Shown piece by piece: positions 9,242 to 21,599 of a DNA stretch of 64,000 bases (within the stretch, counting starts at the first letter, position 1; the number at the start of each line of letters is the position of its first letter). A model generated the notes under the pieces. That model worked only from the letters and a program-made list of their open reading frames with translations. It made no database searches and was not told where the DNA came from. Origin of the DNA: Stenopsyche tienmushanensis (taxonomy: Eukaryota > Arthropoda > Insecta > Trichoptera > Stenopsychidae). Where the stretch lies: positions 2,824,627 to 2,888,626 of the forward strand of contig WACJ01000513.1 in the NCBI GenBank assembly GCA_008973525.1. The letters run 5' to 3'. Both the position numbers and the translations under genes were made by a program.

Positions 9242-11865
9242 TTAACCTTTTAACTGCCATAGCGTAATGAGCGAGCCGTGCGCCCCACGCCAGCGAATTT
9301 AGAGATATTAGAAATTGCATAAAAATGAGTTTGACTTGCATATTTTATTGCCAAAAGGTGACTTATGTGTCCTAGCATATATATGTATACCACATGCCAT
9401 CCTACGGGATCATTTACGGCTTTTGAGTGATTCTTGATTAGGGTTGCCACAACTCATAATGATTATATTTTTTTATTTAATTTTCTGCTAATATTATATA
9501 CACGCCATTCAAATTAATTGTTTATTTAGGGTTGTCTCAATTTATATAAACAAATATTATTATTTTTGATATATTTTTAGATCATTTGAAAAATATTTTT
9601 TGAACCAATACACTTTATTTATATTGTTTTAAAAATTCAATTGTGTGTGATAAATTTTAAAACATGGTTCTTTACACAGTGGTACATTACACTGTATACA
9701 CACATATTTTTTATTCGTTCTTTTTTTTGAAGAAGAACAAACAATAAAAACAATTATTTTTCTCAAATACGTTGATGAAGTTCCAGGTTTTGTTCCAATC
9801 GAAAAGGGTTTAGTACCAATAAAATGAGTATTGACTCCTAACCGTGATGGTAGACTCGTGGATGTTATTTTCGCAGCTATCAGTATTTTATGTTTTTCAA
9901 ATAATTGACCTATCACTGAATAAGGAAATTTAGATAATGACATCTGCTTTCCGGTTTTCAGCATATACAGTGCATGTGCCTTGAACATTATATGCATTAG
10001 GAGCTTCTTATACCATCTCATGGTTTTTCTGATGCTTTTTATGGAGCTTATCATCATGTCGCTCCTATCTACACTTCCCATATTTTTACTATAACCAATA
10101 GCTACAGTAGGTTTTAGTACGGGTTCGCCGGTTTTGTAATTTGTTTTTCCAGTTTCTACAAATTCAGGAGTGTGAATTGTCGACAACATGGTAACGTCCC
10201 TTTTGTTTTTCCATGCTAGAGCCATAATAGTTTTTATATGAAATGAACACGAATCCCCTTTCTTCATTTTTTTTGAATGCTGGCATTTCGAGACGATTTC
10301 TCTTCACAATTCCGACTGCATTGGTTTTGCTTTCTTGCAATTTCTGGAATAGTTTTGGGGTCGCAAACCAGTTATCAAAATATAATGTATGACCGGCGCC
10401 TAAATATGGGGTAATGAGAGACATTACGACTTTAGCTCCAACTCCCATATCAGAATTATCAGTAAATTCTGTGGTTGATCCTGTATGTATGATTATATCT
10501 AACACATAATTTTATACCAAAACGACTGACTTTTGACGGTATATATTGTTTAAAAATCAGGCGTCCTTTAAATAATAATAGACTTTCGTCGATGCAAATT
10601 TTCCTATAAAGATAATATGCACTTGCAATTTTTTTTTTTAAATGTTTAAAATTGGATTTATTTTATGCAAACTTCTAAAACTAAACTAAACATGTTCTTC
10701 ATTGTTGTAACAATGTAACATGCGAAGTAATAATTGAAATCTATTTCGAGGCATAGTTTCTGAATATATTGGTGAATATAATAATGGATCAGTTGACCAG
10801 TGATGGTCTATTGAATTTCTTGAATTTAATGGGAATAACAAACACAGACCCAAAAAACATATATTTCATCCTTATTGGAATCAATCCACGATTTTAGGCG
10901 AGTACTCAAAAATGGTAATTTGGTAGTCACATAATGATATTGACGGTTAGTCTCTGTAACTATTATGTTTACCATTTCGTCGTCCACAAATTATTTTAAA
11001 AAAACCCAATTCGCTTTCATTTTCATCACTGATATTTATTTTAATACCTGACGAAGTGTCATCAAATGGATGGATTGTAGGACTAAAATCCCGCTCTTCA
11101 CAAATAAAAACGCCTGCACCTGTGGGTTCTTGAAAGATTGTTACATTATCCTCACCATCTAAAGAAAATATGTCCTCCTCAAAAGGTAATTCACTAAAAC
11201 TTTCATTATCAAAGTATTCACCTTCATCCGAAAAAGCTTTGAATTCCATTTTTATGGAATAATATTTTACACGACAAAAAAATATTATCAAGAAACAATT
11301 CACAGCACAAAATCACGAAATAGTCTCAAGACAAAATTATGAAAAAGTTTCAGCACAAACTTAAAAATGACAATTTTTATAAATCACGGGAAAAAAATGA
11401 GAGTTTTATATAAAAAATCGCAACAAGATGAGTATAAAACGATTCCTGTCAGAAGACAATTTACGAAGGATTGATGTTTTAGGAGATAAATGGTATTCCC
11501 CGGTATTGTGGTATTATCAGTCATATAAACAGATAAGGCAAATTTAAGTGACGATACTCTCCCGTTCCCAAATATGTGTACATACTTCTCACAATAGAAT
11601 CAGTTACGTAGCAAAGATCATTCAGTAGGCAGCCCTGATGACCTCTGTTAAATTCATTTAAAAATGAAACGGAAATACCGAGTTTTTTAAAAATGTGAAG
11701 GCATTTTTGGATTCATCAATATGTGTTCTTAGCATAGTAAAGTTTAAGTGTTAAAAAACATGTGTTTTTCTGTGATGAAACGTAGTTGCGCACGGGCGCG
11801 TCGTTGGCGTACGGGGCACGAACATGTCTGACGCACCGGCGCGTCGTTGGCATTTAACAGGTTAA
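9242..11865 (-). mobile_element. piggyBac-like element with TTAA target duplications
   Basis: TTAA flanks both ends (9,242-9,245 and 11,862-11,865). Terminal repeats are CCTTTTAACTGCCA on the left and, in reverse, CCTGTTAAATGCCA on the right (12 of 14 match). Near the right end GCGCGTCGTTGGC occurs twice (11,796-11,808 and 11,839-11,851), a spacing of 43 bp typical of subterminal binding sites. The transposase gene lies on the minus strand between the ends. A total of about 2.6 kb is normal for autonomous piggyBac elements. Coding damage makes it inactive, although the ends look usable. Related fragments occur near 30.3 and 40.4 kb. Confidence 0.9.
9629..11249 (-). pseudogene. piggyBac transposase (DDE_Tnp_1_7), frameshifted
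   Basis: The N-terminal frame begins at the Met at 11,249 (MEFKAFSDEGEYFDNESF), an acidic region as is usual for the family. After damaged sequence, a frame near 10,610-10,500 gives KICIDESLLLFKGR, matching the first catalytic Asp. The next frame (10,505-10,164) contains YLGAGHTLYFDNWFATP with the second Asp. After a shift near 10,255 the last frame (10,267-9,629) has ALAWKNKRDVTMLSTIH, GSVDRSDMM with the third Asp, and a Cys-rich tail (CIQCNVPLCKEPCF) like the family's C-terminal zinc domain. Thus all three catalytic acids remain but are spread over at least three frames. The protein would have cut and pasted DNA at TTAA. Family identity is secure. Confidence 0.92.
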
Positions 11866-11892
11866 ACAAAGCTGATTCTTTCTCTTTTTATT

Positions 11893-13157
11893 ATTCAATC
11901 AAGTTCCTGCGCTATAATTTTAGCCACGTCTATCAAAGCCCTAGCCATCTTGTATCAAAAGCAGATGACGTTTATTTAATAATAGTTAACATAAACTACT
12001 TATAGATTAAAAACCAGATTTGCATATTTGAATTTAATGCCAGTATGTTCAATTATTCAGGTTTATATTTTTTTTTATTAATGCCTACAGCGTTAAAAGC
12101 TTGTTAGACTGTAAATTTTCTGATTAACATTGTATAAATACTGGCTGAAACAAAAATTTTCAGCCACTGCCTCTTGTACTATTTTTACGCGTATTTTGTG
12201 CGTGCGCCGTATCATTTTCGCGCGATTTTCAAAATCACATTTCGCAATTATAATTTCCCAAAGACTGTATGCATAGCGATTAAAATATATGTATGCTTAA
12301 TTAAAAATGATTGAGCATTGTCGCATTATCTTTCATTAGCTTACACGGTTTTATCAGCTCATAACACCCGTACCCGGAATGCACATATAAATCGTACAAA
12401 ATAATAATTCAGCCAGTTGATTAAACGGTCTATTATTAATTTCCAGGAACGATTGCTATCTTTCGACATGAATCGAGAACACAAGCAAATACTGCTCATT
12501 GCATATGTTGATGCCTTATCAATTATGCGCACGTCCGCTCCGACGGTGTCAAATGCGATTATTAAAACATTGTTTTATCTGGAAGAGGATCCAATATTGG
12601 ATTCACGAGCAAAACAACCCATTGTGCAACCTCTATCGTCGTGGAAATATGTGGAACGCGCGTAAATCTGATTTGTTTGCAGTTCCCATGGATTATGTGT
12701 CACGGCTTCCCCCATGCCCGTTTTTATGAGTGTCCGTGGGTCTTCTCGCCGAAAGCAAATAAGATACGGTGGGTTATGGGCTTCAAATAGTCATAATCCA
12801 TCGATAAACATTGCCAAAAAAAAGACCGCCTCGCACAAAATGCATCAATCATTTTAATGCACTTTCTGCGAGACAGGAGCGTTAAGCCGATATATTGCAA
12901 TCGGTTCTAGTTATAAATGTATAGGGGCTCCAAACGCATTCTTTCATCCAGCATTACTACTTGTATTTATGCTTGAAGATTTTCGAAACCTGAATAAATG
13001 TACATAACGGCATTAAATTAAAATCTACAAAGCTGATTTTTAATCTACAAATAGTTTATGTTGACTATTATCAAATAAACGTCATCTGCTTTCGATGTAA
13101 GATGGTTAGGGCTTTGATAGACATGGCTAAAATTATAACGCGGAAACTTGATTGAAA
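11893..13157. repeat. 172-bp inverted repeats around 921-bp spacer
   Basis: The left arm 11,893-12,064 and right arm 12,986-13,157 are reverse complements over their whole length with scattered mismatches; shared blocks include TCAAAGCCCTA, GCAGATGACGTTTATTT and ATTCAGGTTT. The outermost sequence is ATTCAATCAAG. The spacer has frames 12,417-12,665 and 12,499-12,729 that resemble nothing I know. It may be a fold-back transposon or an inverted duplication. It starts only 27 bp from the piggyBac end. Confidence 0.8.
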
Positions 13158-13445
13158 TATTACAAATTTCAAAGCATTGCGAAATTAAGTATTTTTATAA
13201 GCAGCTACGACATACTTTCAGTCTTGTAAGTATAAGACATCTGTATAATATCTATTTACAGGAAAAACAAAAATGTTCCTTCGTTGATATGAATTATTAT
13301 TTTGTATGATTGTGGGTCGATTCTTAGATATTTTTTGGTTTTATTATATCAACATATTTGGGAGATTTGATGTATGATACATCCAAGTTGATGCTGATTC
13401 AGTTTTATTTTCTAGATCTGAAATAATATTGAAATTTGAACTTAT
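13158..13445. other. No recognised feature
   Basis: AT-rich sequence without open frames or a visible repeat partner. Confidence 0.4.
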
Positions 13446-13640
13446 GTAGAATATTTCAACAGAGATGCTAAACATTTATTAGGTTATAGCGACCATATTA
13501 TTACAACAACGTCTTTCAAATTTATTGCAAATTATTTATTAACATATGGCAAATTATAATTAATACATACAAATAATAATTAAATTCAGCTAAATCTATG
13601 TGACAAAGTCTTCGAAAATTTGTATAATAATTTCCGTAAA
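13446..13640 (+). mobile_element. Tc1-like fragment (family A copy 2)
   Basis: Left-end sequence AATATTTCAACAGAGATGCT is followed by GGTTATAGCGACCATATTAT and ATTGCAAATTATTTATTAAC, as in other copies. Near 13,590 the reading LCDKVFEN matches the transposase C-terminal block. The right end was not found. Confidence 0.6.
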
Positions 13641-14878
13641 TAAACTAATGTAAAAAAGACATTTTCTATGGGCTATGGATATACTTATATATTTTTTAGA
13701 GCAAGAAATTACTATAAAAACAAACATGTTTAGGTCATAAATAAAAATGTAAATTCAATTCAATCAATTTAGAACAGTGAGTGGCCATTAAAAATACAAC
13801 GATTCGGGTCATAATATGGATTGCCTTTATCGCCTGAAATCACATTGTATTCGCGTATTATATTTACAATAGGATATAAGGATATAAAGACAGTTTATTA
13901 AGTACTAAATATAAGCCCAATATAATTAGCTATGGTTTATAAAATTTAATTATTGTATTATATTGAAAATTTGTTGAACATATGGCATTTCTAATTGGTA
14001 ACACTTGATCTGGCGATCTGGTATATTCTCCTTGATGTTCGATATTAAAGAGATTTTTTGTATGTGTATACCCAAAAAAGATTATAATTCATCAGTTATG
14101 AATGCGGAAGAGGAGCAAAAATGCTTTTAGGCAGGAGGAAACGTATTGAGGAGAGTGCGTATTTTGGGCTCACCCAAACTGCCAATGCGTGTCTCCTCCG
14201 AATTTGGCCAATAATATTTATACTTCGAAACGGTGGCATAAATCCTTTAATAAATCCATATCTGGGCTATAAAATTATTTTATCAATAAATGGAAAGTGA
14301 ATTGCCCAATAAATCATTGGGGGAGAGAAGCGAGTCTATTATATAGCGAGGGGAGTAGAACATTTGGCTTACTACCTAATCGTTAGTTCTACATACTTCC
14401 ACGCTACCCACTACACTCCAGTCGATGTCCAGTATCCACAAAATACTATCGAGCCTCCATTTACTAACATTCGTAAAATTTGAAGCGAATTAAATTGCAT
14501 TGGGGGTGAAATTTCGGACAAAGTCGCCCGCGCCAAAAACAGCCACGGCGCGTGCCACGCATACAAACACCCAAAAAAATATATTTAAAACAATATTTCC
14601 GAATCGTGATATTCCAATGGGAACATTCTCGTGGAAATGCTTTTAATACATTCGTTAATTCTTTTGACGCCGACTGCTTAACACGTTATACGAGCCACCC
14701 ATGAATAATCTATTATGGTAGATAAGCGAAATGTTTCGCTTTTCAGTGATAAGAAAACTTTTAATGTTTTCAGCTACACGTATATTGCATGTCGTTATTT
14801 TTAGCGGAAAATAAAAATTTATAGCCGGCAGTTACGTGATTGTCACGTTAAAAATGTGTACTAATGCACATTATTTCG
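13641..14878. other. No recognised feature
   Basis: No protein-like open frame and no repeat partner seen. From 14,300 to 14,560 the sequence is less AT-rich and may be unique host DNA. Confidence 0.4.
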
Positions 14879-15239
14879 ATCTTTCAATAAGGACGCCAAA
14901 AATTTGTCAGATTATAACGGTCATGATATTAAAGAAACATATATTAAATTTATTGCAAACTATTTAATAATCAATGGCAAATTATTATGGATAATTACAG
15001 CGTTAAAATACGCATATGAATTATAAAATTTAACATCATGATGGACATTCTGCATGAGCGATTTTTAGGGCATGATTCAATACCATGCAATTTAACAACT
15101 TTACACTTGTTTATTTGAACAATATTATATTTTAAATATAATGCCATCAAATATTCTTTGAGATCAAATTAAATTTGAATAAATATCTCATGTATGACTT
15201 GTTTTATTTGCATTTAAAAGTCGAGCGTCCTTATTGCTA
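14879..15239 (+). mobile_element. Tc1-like miniature element (family A copy 3)
   Basis: Ends are GATCTTTCAATAAGGACGCC on the left and, in reverse, AGCAATAAGGACGCTCGACT on the right. The interior contains the family block ATTATAACGGTCATGATATT and no open frame. About 0.36 kb. Confidence 0.7.
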
Positions 15240-15938
15240 TGTATTCAGATTTATAATGAACGATAAAAACTCTGTAAAATATTTTGTATTTAAATAATAT
15301 TTGAGCAACGAGGAACGCATGCCAGGATTGAGATCCGCACATTGTTTGGCATGTGTGCCGCCGAACGACATGAGCTACTTGTACACATACAAAGCATACG
15401 ATAGTGTACACGCGAAGTGGCAGATCTCACAGTTATTGCGGATAAAGATCTATTGCACAATAAAAATCTTTTATGTCAATAGCTTTACTCGTGTCAAAAT
15501 AGGGGAGTACACCGTTTTCGCTACACTCTCTGATATATTAAAACGGCCAAACACTCACAGGCATTATTCGAATTCGGACTCCCACCCCAAACGACTTGTA
15601 CAACACCGCGTTCATATCTGGGACTTATGTAAATTTTTAGTGTTGAACTTGCATTTAAAATGAATCTGAACCCATGCATGCTGTCAAATACATGGTGCAG
15701 TCCTTTTATTATTTTGAATGGTGCAAATCACTCAATGATTTTGCTTTAATATATACAATTGGTTTAAATGGACGCTTCGATAGAAGATATCTTTTGTAGT
15801 AAGTAAAATTGATGAAGTCGAACTATAAGTGGACATAATTGAATTACAATGTAATTTATTTACAATCTACATTTAACAATCTAAATATTCTATCGCTATT
15901 AAAAATGCAAGTTGGAGAGTTTTGAAGCGATGCTTCTA
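15240..15938. other. No recognised feature
   Basis: The plus-strand frame 15,301-15,663 (120 codons) has no recognisable similarity. Without a partner or splice context I do not call it a gene. Confidence 0.4.
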
Positions 15939-15939
15939 T

Positions 15940-16064
15940 AGGCAAAATTGGCTTGAACGTCACGAAAAATGAAACACCAAGCGGCAGTTGGTCGGAAAGA
16001 GAAGTTCAATCGTTTATAGTGTGTTCGTGTCTGTAAAGCTGTGCGCATGCACCGCGCCACTTCT

Positions 16065-16097
<33 letters not shown>

Positions 16098-16150
16098 TGT
16101 GACTATTTTATTATATATTACACAATACACAGCTTCATATTTTAGCTAAC
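15940..16150 (+). repeat. Family U repeat, copy 2, with GT microsatellite
   Basis: Contains both halves of the family: TTGGCTTGAACGTCACGAA with AAGCGGCAGTTGGTCGGAAA, then GCGCATGC and TATTTTATTATATATTACAC. A (GT)n run at about 16,068-16,096 lies between them. No coding. Confidence 0.65.
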
Positions 16151-16428
16151 AAATTCCGTTCATTACTCATCTATTTGCGTCAATTATAAATACATTTTAC
16201 TTACTGCAATTTCTTTGCCTTCAAATTTGAAATTTTGTCACTGAATGCTTTCAAATCTTGACGGCATATTTTTTTCAATAAATGCTATTGTTAGGGGTGT
16301 TTTTTTTAATACTGCAAAGTATTAGGGAGATAGACCCAGAAGTGCCCAATTTAATAAAGAAAGCATTTGGGAAAAAACTTTATTCAGCTTAATACACTTT
16401 TCCTAGCAATGTTCAATAGCTGCGAGAC

Positions 16429-17222
16429 TAGGGAATCCAATCCCGGGATCCCGGACAATTTTAGGTACTTAAGAATCCCGGGATTAGAAAACGTAATCCT
16501 GAAAATTTCGGGATTGAAATTTTTATCTGACAGAAATCATACACCTCACCAACACGATGAAGGCTACTAAATCGAGACATTCCCGACGAAATCTGGACGC
16601 TTGGAAATAGTGGCGTAACTACTAATTGGCGAGCTTAGGCGACGTCTAGGGTCTCTAACTGTCCAATCTATGAATACATATATACAGTAAATATATATTT
16701 TTCAAATTGTTATAATAACCTTTCCCTACCGGTGATGTATTTACTACACCTCGACGAATAATGGGAATATCGATATGAAATATAATAGATACGGGGTTCA
16801 GATTTTTTGTACTCCTCCGTTATATAATTAAGAATCACATCAAAGTATTATAGTATATAAGTATTCATCTGCAGCGACGGAAATAAATAATTTGTCGGGA
16901 AATCGGGAGTTCTGCGAGTTTTAGTCCGTGTCTCAGCAGAAAGGAATTTGATCAGTCACATTAATGGTGTTATACGAAAATGAGGGCTCACGCGGTCATC
17001 AACTCGAACTAGCGTTTAAATATCTGATGACGATACTATAATATATAAATAAATAAAATTCTTTGGCCTTCAAGTGATTTTTTATATTGAACAAATGGAC
17101 TTATTAGTAATTTTTGAACAAATTTATCAATGTAATTTTTTAAAGTATTGAAAATCCCAATCCCGAGATCCCGGGACTAGTCCCGGGATTATCTAATGAA
17201 ATCCTGGGATCGAGATTTTTTT
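16429..17222 (+). mobile_element. Family R non-autonomous element, copy 2
   Basis: Starts TAGGGAATCCAATCCCGGGA and carries the same ordered core as copy 1, including CCCTACCGGTGATGTATT and CTGCAGCGACGG. The right end has CCGAGATCCCGGGACTAG and a second CCCGGGATT, but the terminal CCCTA is missing. A short frame at its left end is incidental. Confidence 0.8.
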
Positions 17223-17234
17223 GATTCATTCATG

Positions 17235-17815
17235 GACGTAGACCATGTTCTATAGACATATTCGCACAAGATGTCCAATCGCGAGCCGTCAATTCGTCAC
17301 GTCAGTGGTTCGAAAAGCGGACCAGTTGGGCACACAGACCTTGTGGCCTCTCTCTTCTTTTTTAGTAGTTTTTTATAGCATTTTCTGTGATAAATTCATA
17401 TCTGGGACCTTCTATGATACAATTATGGAAACCTAGAGGTTATTCACATAGGTGACTCCTGCCAAATGAGGTCGCAAGCAAGGTTAGACTTATCGCCACC
17501 CATAAAACCTATATATTTATCTATTTTACTGATTTATCTCCAACTAGTTTTATTTACAATATATATATATAATACATTTAACTGAGATATTTTTCTTTTA
17601 AATTTTAACTTACAAATAGTTCACGCACTTTCAGTTGACATTCATCCAATACCGATATGTTTAATACAAATTCACTGGGAACATTCACTATTGATGGCTG
17701 CGAAATTAATTATCATTAAATTCATATTGTATTCTAGAATAGTATTTTTTTAAACAACAATCGCCATAAATATGTCAGGTTGGATACTTCTGGGACCGTA
17801 TTTCCAACGATTTTC
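17235..17815 (-). mobile_element. Mariner-derived deletion element with module H copy 2
   Basis: Module H occupies 17,270-17,420, with the stem GGTTCG/CGGACC (17,307-17,323) containing one G:T pair. About 350 bp further on, CAGGTTGGATACTTCTGGGA near 17,778 resembles the family B mariner terminus. The same H-then-terminus order occurs at 48.5-49.7, 49.9-50.2 and 56.8-57.3 kb, so this is probably an internally deleted copy. Confidence 0.5.
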
Positions 17816-17819
17816 GTCC

Positions 17820-20203
17820 ACGCTTGAAATATATTTTAAAGTCAGATCAAGGATTTAAGAGTGGCACGCTTGTTCCAACAGTTTCTTCCGCCTCTCATCC
17901 GAATTTATCATATCTCAATCTCCATTTAAAACGTCAAGAAAAAAGTTGGGGGCTGGTAGAACAAAGCAGTAAGATGCAGAAGCAACACCGCCCCCCAGCA
18001 CTGGGTGCCACTCTTTTTTCAAATTGAAAACTTTTTAATTGAAACCCCGTCCCGGGCATGGGGAGGACTATCTGCTGCGATTTAATTTAGAAGGGTTGAT
18101 TTTCACCATAATTTAATTTAAATAACTAAGAAGGGAGCGACGTCTGGTCGGTTTCACATGCTGCCGTGTACATTATCTGGATATTTGGCGCCCTCCACCA
18201 GGACAAAGAAGGAGCAACGAGGGAAGATCACGCTTATTGCTGAATGATTAGGGGAAGTACAAATTCCCGGCGAATTTGACGACTGCTCATAATTATCCAT
18301 TTAGACGACGATTCGGGGATGAAATTTCACGTTGTTGATGTTGATGTACAAAATCGCTTCCCACTCGCAGATTTTAGATGATTATACACAAGCTCGAGAT
18401 ACTCCGTTATAATATTCTTCACAAATGAATGGCTGAAGTTTGTTTGAAAACTTCAGATTGCTTTTGAAGTAAACAGTGTGGCATGCACATGCACCTACTT
18501 GGAACACGCCTTTCGACCAACTTTCTGCAATTCTCCAGAACCCGGTTTCTTCCCTCATGTATTATACAAGCGTGGAAAAATTACGCCGCAGATTTATTGC
18601 CCCTCGTAAAAACGTAAATATTTTCATGGGTTTTCTTATATTCTGACAAATTTGTTGCATTAAATAATCTATACGCCCATGGCAACAATTTGAGAAACAT
18701 GTCTTTAGTAAGCCATTTCGCACCGAAACGGCACGAATGCAAATTGGAAAATAGAGAATGTATTATTGCCAGGGCTTCTCGAAATATAGCCCTAAAATAA
18801 TCATTTTTATTCATATTCAAATTTATATTCTTGAAGCATTGAGCTTCCAAAATCCAAAATCATCCCCCAAACAGCAGAAAATATATTCAACGCCCTTCTT
18901 GGACACTCATCGAAAAAACTAATAGGATGGGTGTAATGAAATAGGAATACCTACAGAAAGACTGTCAAAAAATTAGAAAGATGAATAAATTTAAACTTTT
19001 TTCATTAAAAATTTGAATACTTTCGGGTCTGCTTCTATTATGTAATATTTTGCATATGAAATGTCCGATTTTTTTAAGATTTATCAATTGACATGCGCTT
19101 ATTAATTCGATAGTATTATCAAAATATAAGTACTAATGATTATATATTAGGTCTTCCCGAAAGAAATCTATTTTCGCACATTTTCGTTTAAATTAAATCT
19201 ATGTCCAAAACATTCACTTGGATCATATTTACAGATGAAACCGTCGTATTTATATAAGAAGGCAATAAAAAACTTGCGGAAAAGATCATAATCAGTTCTT
19301 AATACTGAAAGTGGTTGGTATTTCATATTGACTTTTGTAAAAAAAATGAAAAAAATAAACTTTTAATAGTGAATAAAAATAATGGATATCTTTCGGGATG
19401 CAAATTTTTTTTCAAAATTCTTAACTAGAATACCCTCATTATATTTTATTTCCATATAGATCTTTATTGAAATAGTCCATATTAATGACTCTATCGATCT
19501 TAGGGATGTATTTACAGTTTGAGCATCGCCTCTCCCATGGCTAGTTAATGGTTCACAGTATTTTCATACAAAAAGGCCGAAACACGTGTGAACGACTTTA
19601 TTTGGGAAAAGTCCGCCATTATATGGTAATTTTACGACTTTATAATTATTGGCGTTACAAAATGTTAACTTGTACCGACACAACGGGCTGAATTATGAAA
19701 TTTCGGGTCGGACGATAGCCGATCAGATTTTCCACACGCCCGCCCGCCTAATTTATACGCCGCCGCCTACATAAATAATTTAAATTCGGTGCCGTCTTAG
19801 AAAATTGTGGGATAGCAATCTAAATAGAAATTAACATATAATTACTTGAGTCCATCGCCGGCCCTATGTGAAACTGGACGCCTAAAATCGACCGATTCTT
19901 ATGTAATCGCTCCGCGGACTGCGATGGCCTGTGAGACTCCAAATAGCCAATTTTATGCAATTTACTTCAAATAAAATCGTACATTTAAATTGTACGATGT
20001 CAAAAGGCAGTGAATTCATCATTTTGCATCGATGTTTGTCCATTATAAAGCTCTGTTCGAACTAATTATCGCGGTTTGTTCACATTCGATTAAAAACAAC
20101 AACGCGTCCACAATTCAGAGCGCTGTTTGGGACAATTTGAGCGCAATAAAAACATGGTTTTCATACGTTATGTGACAATGGATAAAACATAGATCCATCA
20201 CTA
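17820..20203. other. Unassigned, 2.4 kb
   Basis: Frames at 17,824-18,027 (plus) and 18,581-18,850 (minus) have no recognisable similarity. No repeats were matched. The region around 18,150-18,560 and 19,680-19,960 has more balanced composition and could be unique host DNA. Confidence 0.4.
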
Positions 20204-20205
20204 TA

Positions 20206-20883
20206 CACTTGGGTTTGTTTTTATGCGATAGATACGTTCCACGGGGAGTCGCATAAAAAAAATCGCATAAAAAAAAGTTAATAAAAAAATCATATAAATC
20301 TATTTTACTCAACTACCCAACTTACTTCTGTGTTAAAATCGTCTTTTTTTAAAATTAAATCGCTGATTAACCCTTTAAAGCGATAAGACACAGAGTTGTG
20401 TTCGAATTCCAATCATTCAGAAAGAGATTTCTTACAAATAGTCTTTGTCTCTTGAACTTGTAGTGAAACAGAGACGGATTAAGTATACTTATCGTACAAT
20501 TGTATAGATCGTTAACTAAAATTTATCGACTAATAATGATATGTGAATGATATAATGAATCGATTTCATGCACAATGTTTATGTTTACGCTTAAAAATAC
20601 CCGAACATTGTGTGCTATCGATAGTGTTTATTTATTTAAATACAAGTTTCATACACGCCGCGACGGTTCTGACAGATAAGTGGATTTGTACGGATGATAA
20701 GCGGCGGACATACAAATATAGGTTCTAAGTTTGTCACGATTTTAAATTACCTCACTATTTACGTAGATCTAGATATGGAGTCATTTTTACGCAGATCCCG
20801 GGCATAAAAAAGTCCATTATTTTTGAAAGCCACATAACTTCAAAATCGCATAAAAAAGATCCGCATAAAAACAGACCCAAGCG
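20206..20883. mobile_element. TA-flanked element with TTTTTATGCG termini
   Basis: Left end CACTTGGGTTTGTTTTTATG follows TA at 20,204-20,205. The right end, in reverse, reads CGCTTGGGTCTGTTTTTATG and is followed by TA at 20,884-20,885. Inside both ends TTTTTTATGCG is repeated several times. TA duplication and short inverted ends fit the Tc1/mariner/pogo group. There is no transposase. A family S copy occupies much of the middle. Confidence 0.7.
20540..20735 (-). repeat. Family S repeat, copy 1, nested
   Basis: On the minus strand it reads TATGTCCGCCGCTTATCATC, then ATCCACTTATCTGTCAG, CTTGTATTTAAATAAAT and ACTATCGATAG, matching the other S copies. A TTAACCC at 20,367 may mark one boundary of the nested insertion. 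Confidence 0.55.
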
Positions 20884-21086
20884 TACTTCAAAAACAAATC
20901 GGCAGTCAATGAGCGCATGTATAATTTAGCATGGTTTTGGCATCTGTATTTTGATATTTCACTAATCGATTACCTTGAAAAATGAAGGACAAAAGAAGAA
21001 AACAGTGTAAAATAAAATAAAAAGTCCTACGAACTTATTGAGTGATTTTTTATTTGAACTATTACCAAGATGATTAAAAAATCATT

Positions 21087-21240
21087 AATCCTTTGATAAG
21101 TGTGTTCATTTTAAATTGAGTCGAACATAGACGCTATGTTCGTATGTCCACCGCTTATGATCTACGCGAATCCACTTTTCTCTCAGGAGCGCGCAGCGTA
21201 CGTTAAGCTTGTATATCAAAATCTAAATTGTCCCATTTTT
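21087..21240 (+). repeat. Family S repeat, copy 2
   Basis: Starts near TTAATCCTTTGATAAG and continues through GACGCTATGTTCGTATGTCC to CGCGCAGCGTACG and AAGCTTGTATATCAA. The start resembles the TTAACCCTTTGATTAG of the 40.57 kb copy. Confidence 0.6.
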
Positions 21241-21489
21241 TTGCTTGCCTATTTTAAACAGAATATTTAAACACACTTTTTTTGCGGCAAAAACTTAGAA
21301 GACATTTAAGAAATGTATATGCAAAAGACAATCGATGACAAAAAAAATTGAATAAAGTGACGCACAGATCTGTGCGGACGGTATTTATGAAGTTAAGGGG
21401 GAGTATTTTTAACATTTTTTAAAAACATCTGGATAGTGTGTTTTACTAAATAAAAGGTCCTATTGTCTGTTTGGTGGGACATTTACATT

Positions 21490-21595
21490 ATAATTTGTAA
21501 TGTCCACCGCTTATCGTCCATATAAATCCATTTATCTCTCAGGATCGCGCAGCGTGAGTCAAGCTTGTATATTAATAAATGAAATAAAATGTCAA
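21490..21595 (+). repeat. Family S repeat, copy 3
   Basis: Contains AATGTCCACCGCTTATCGTC and CAGGATCGCGCAGCGTGAGT, then AAGCTTGTATATTAATAAAT. It runs directly into a family T repeat. Confidence 0.65.
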
Positions 21596-21599
21596 AAAA

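Noticed and set aside
15301..15663. 120-codon plus-strand open frame
   Set aside because: No recognisable domain, no partner, and it starts beside a miniature Tc1-like element.
16068..16096. (GT)n tract as a possible regulatory element
   Set aside because: An ordinary dinucleotide microsatellite inside a family U repeat.
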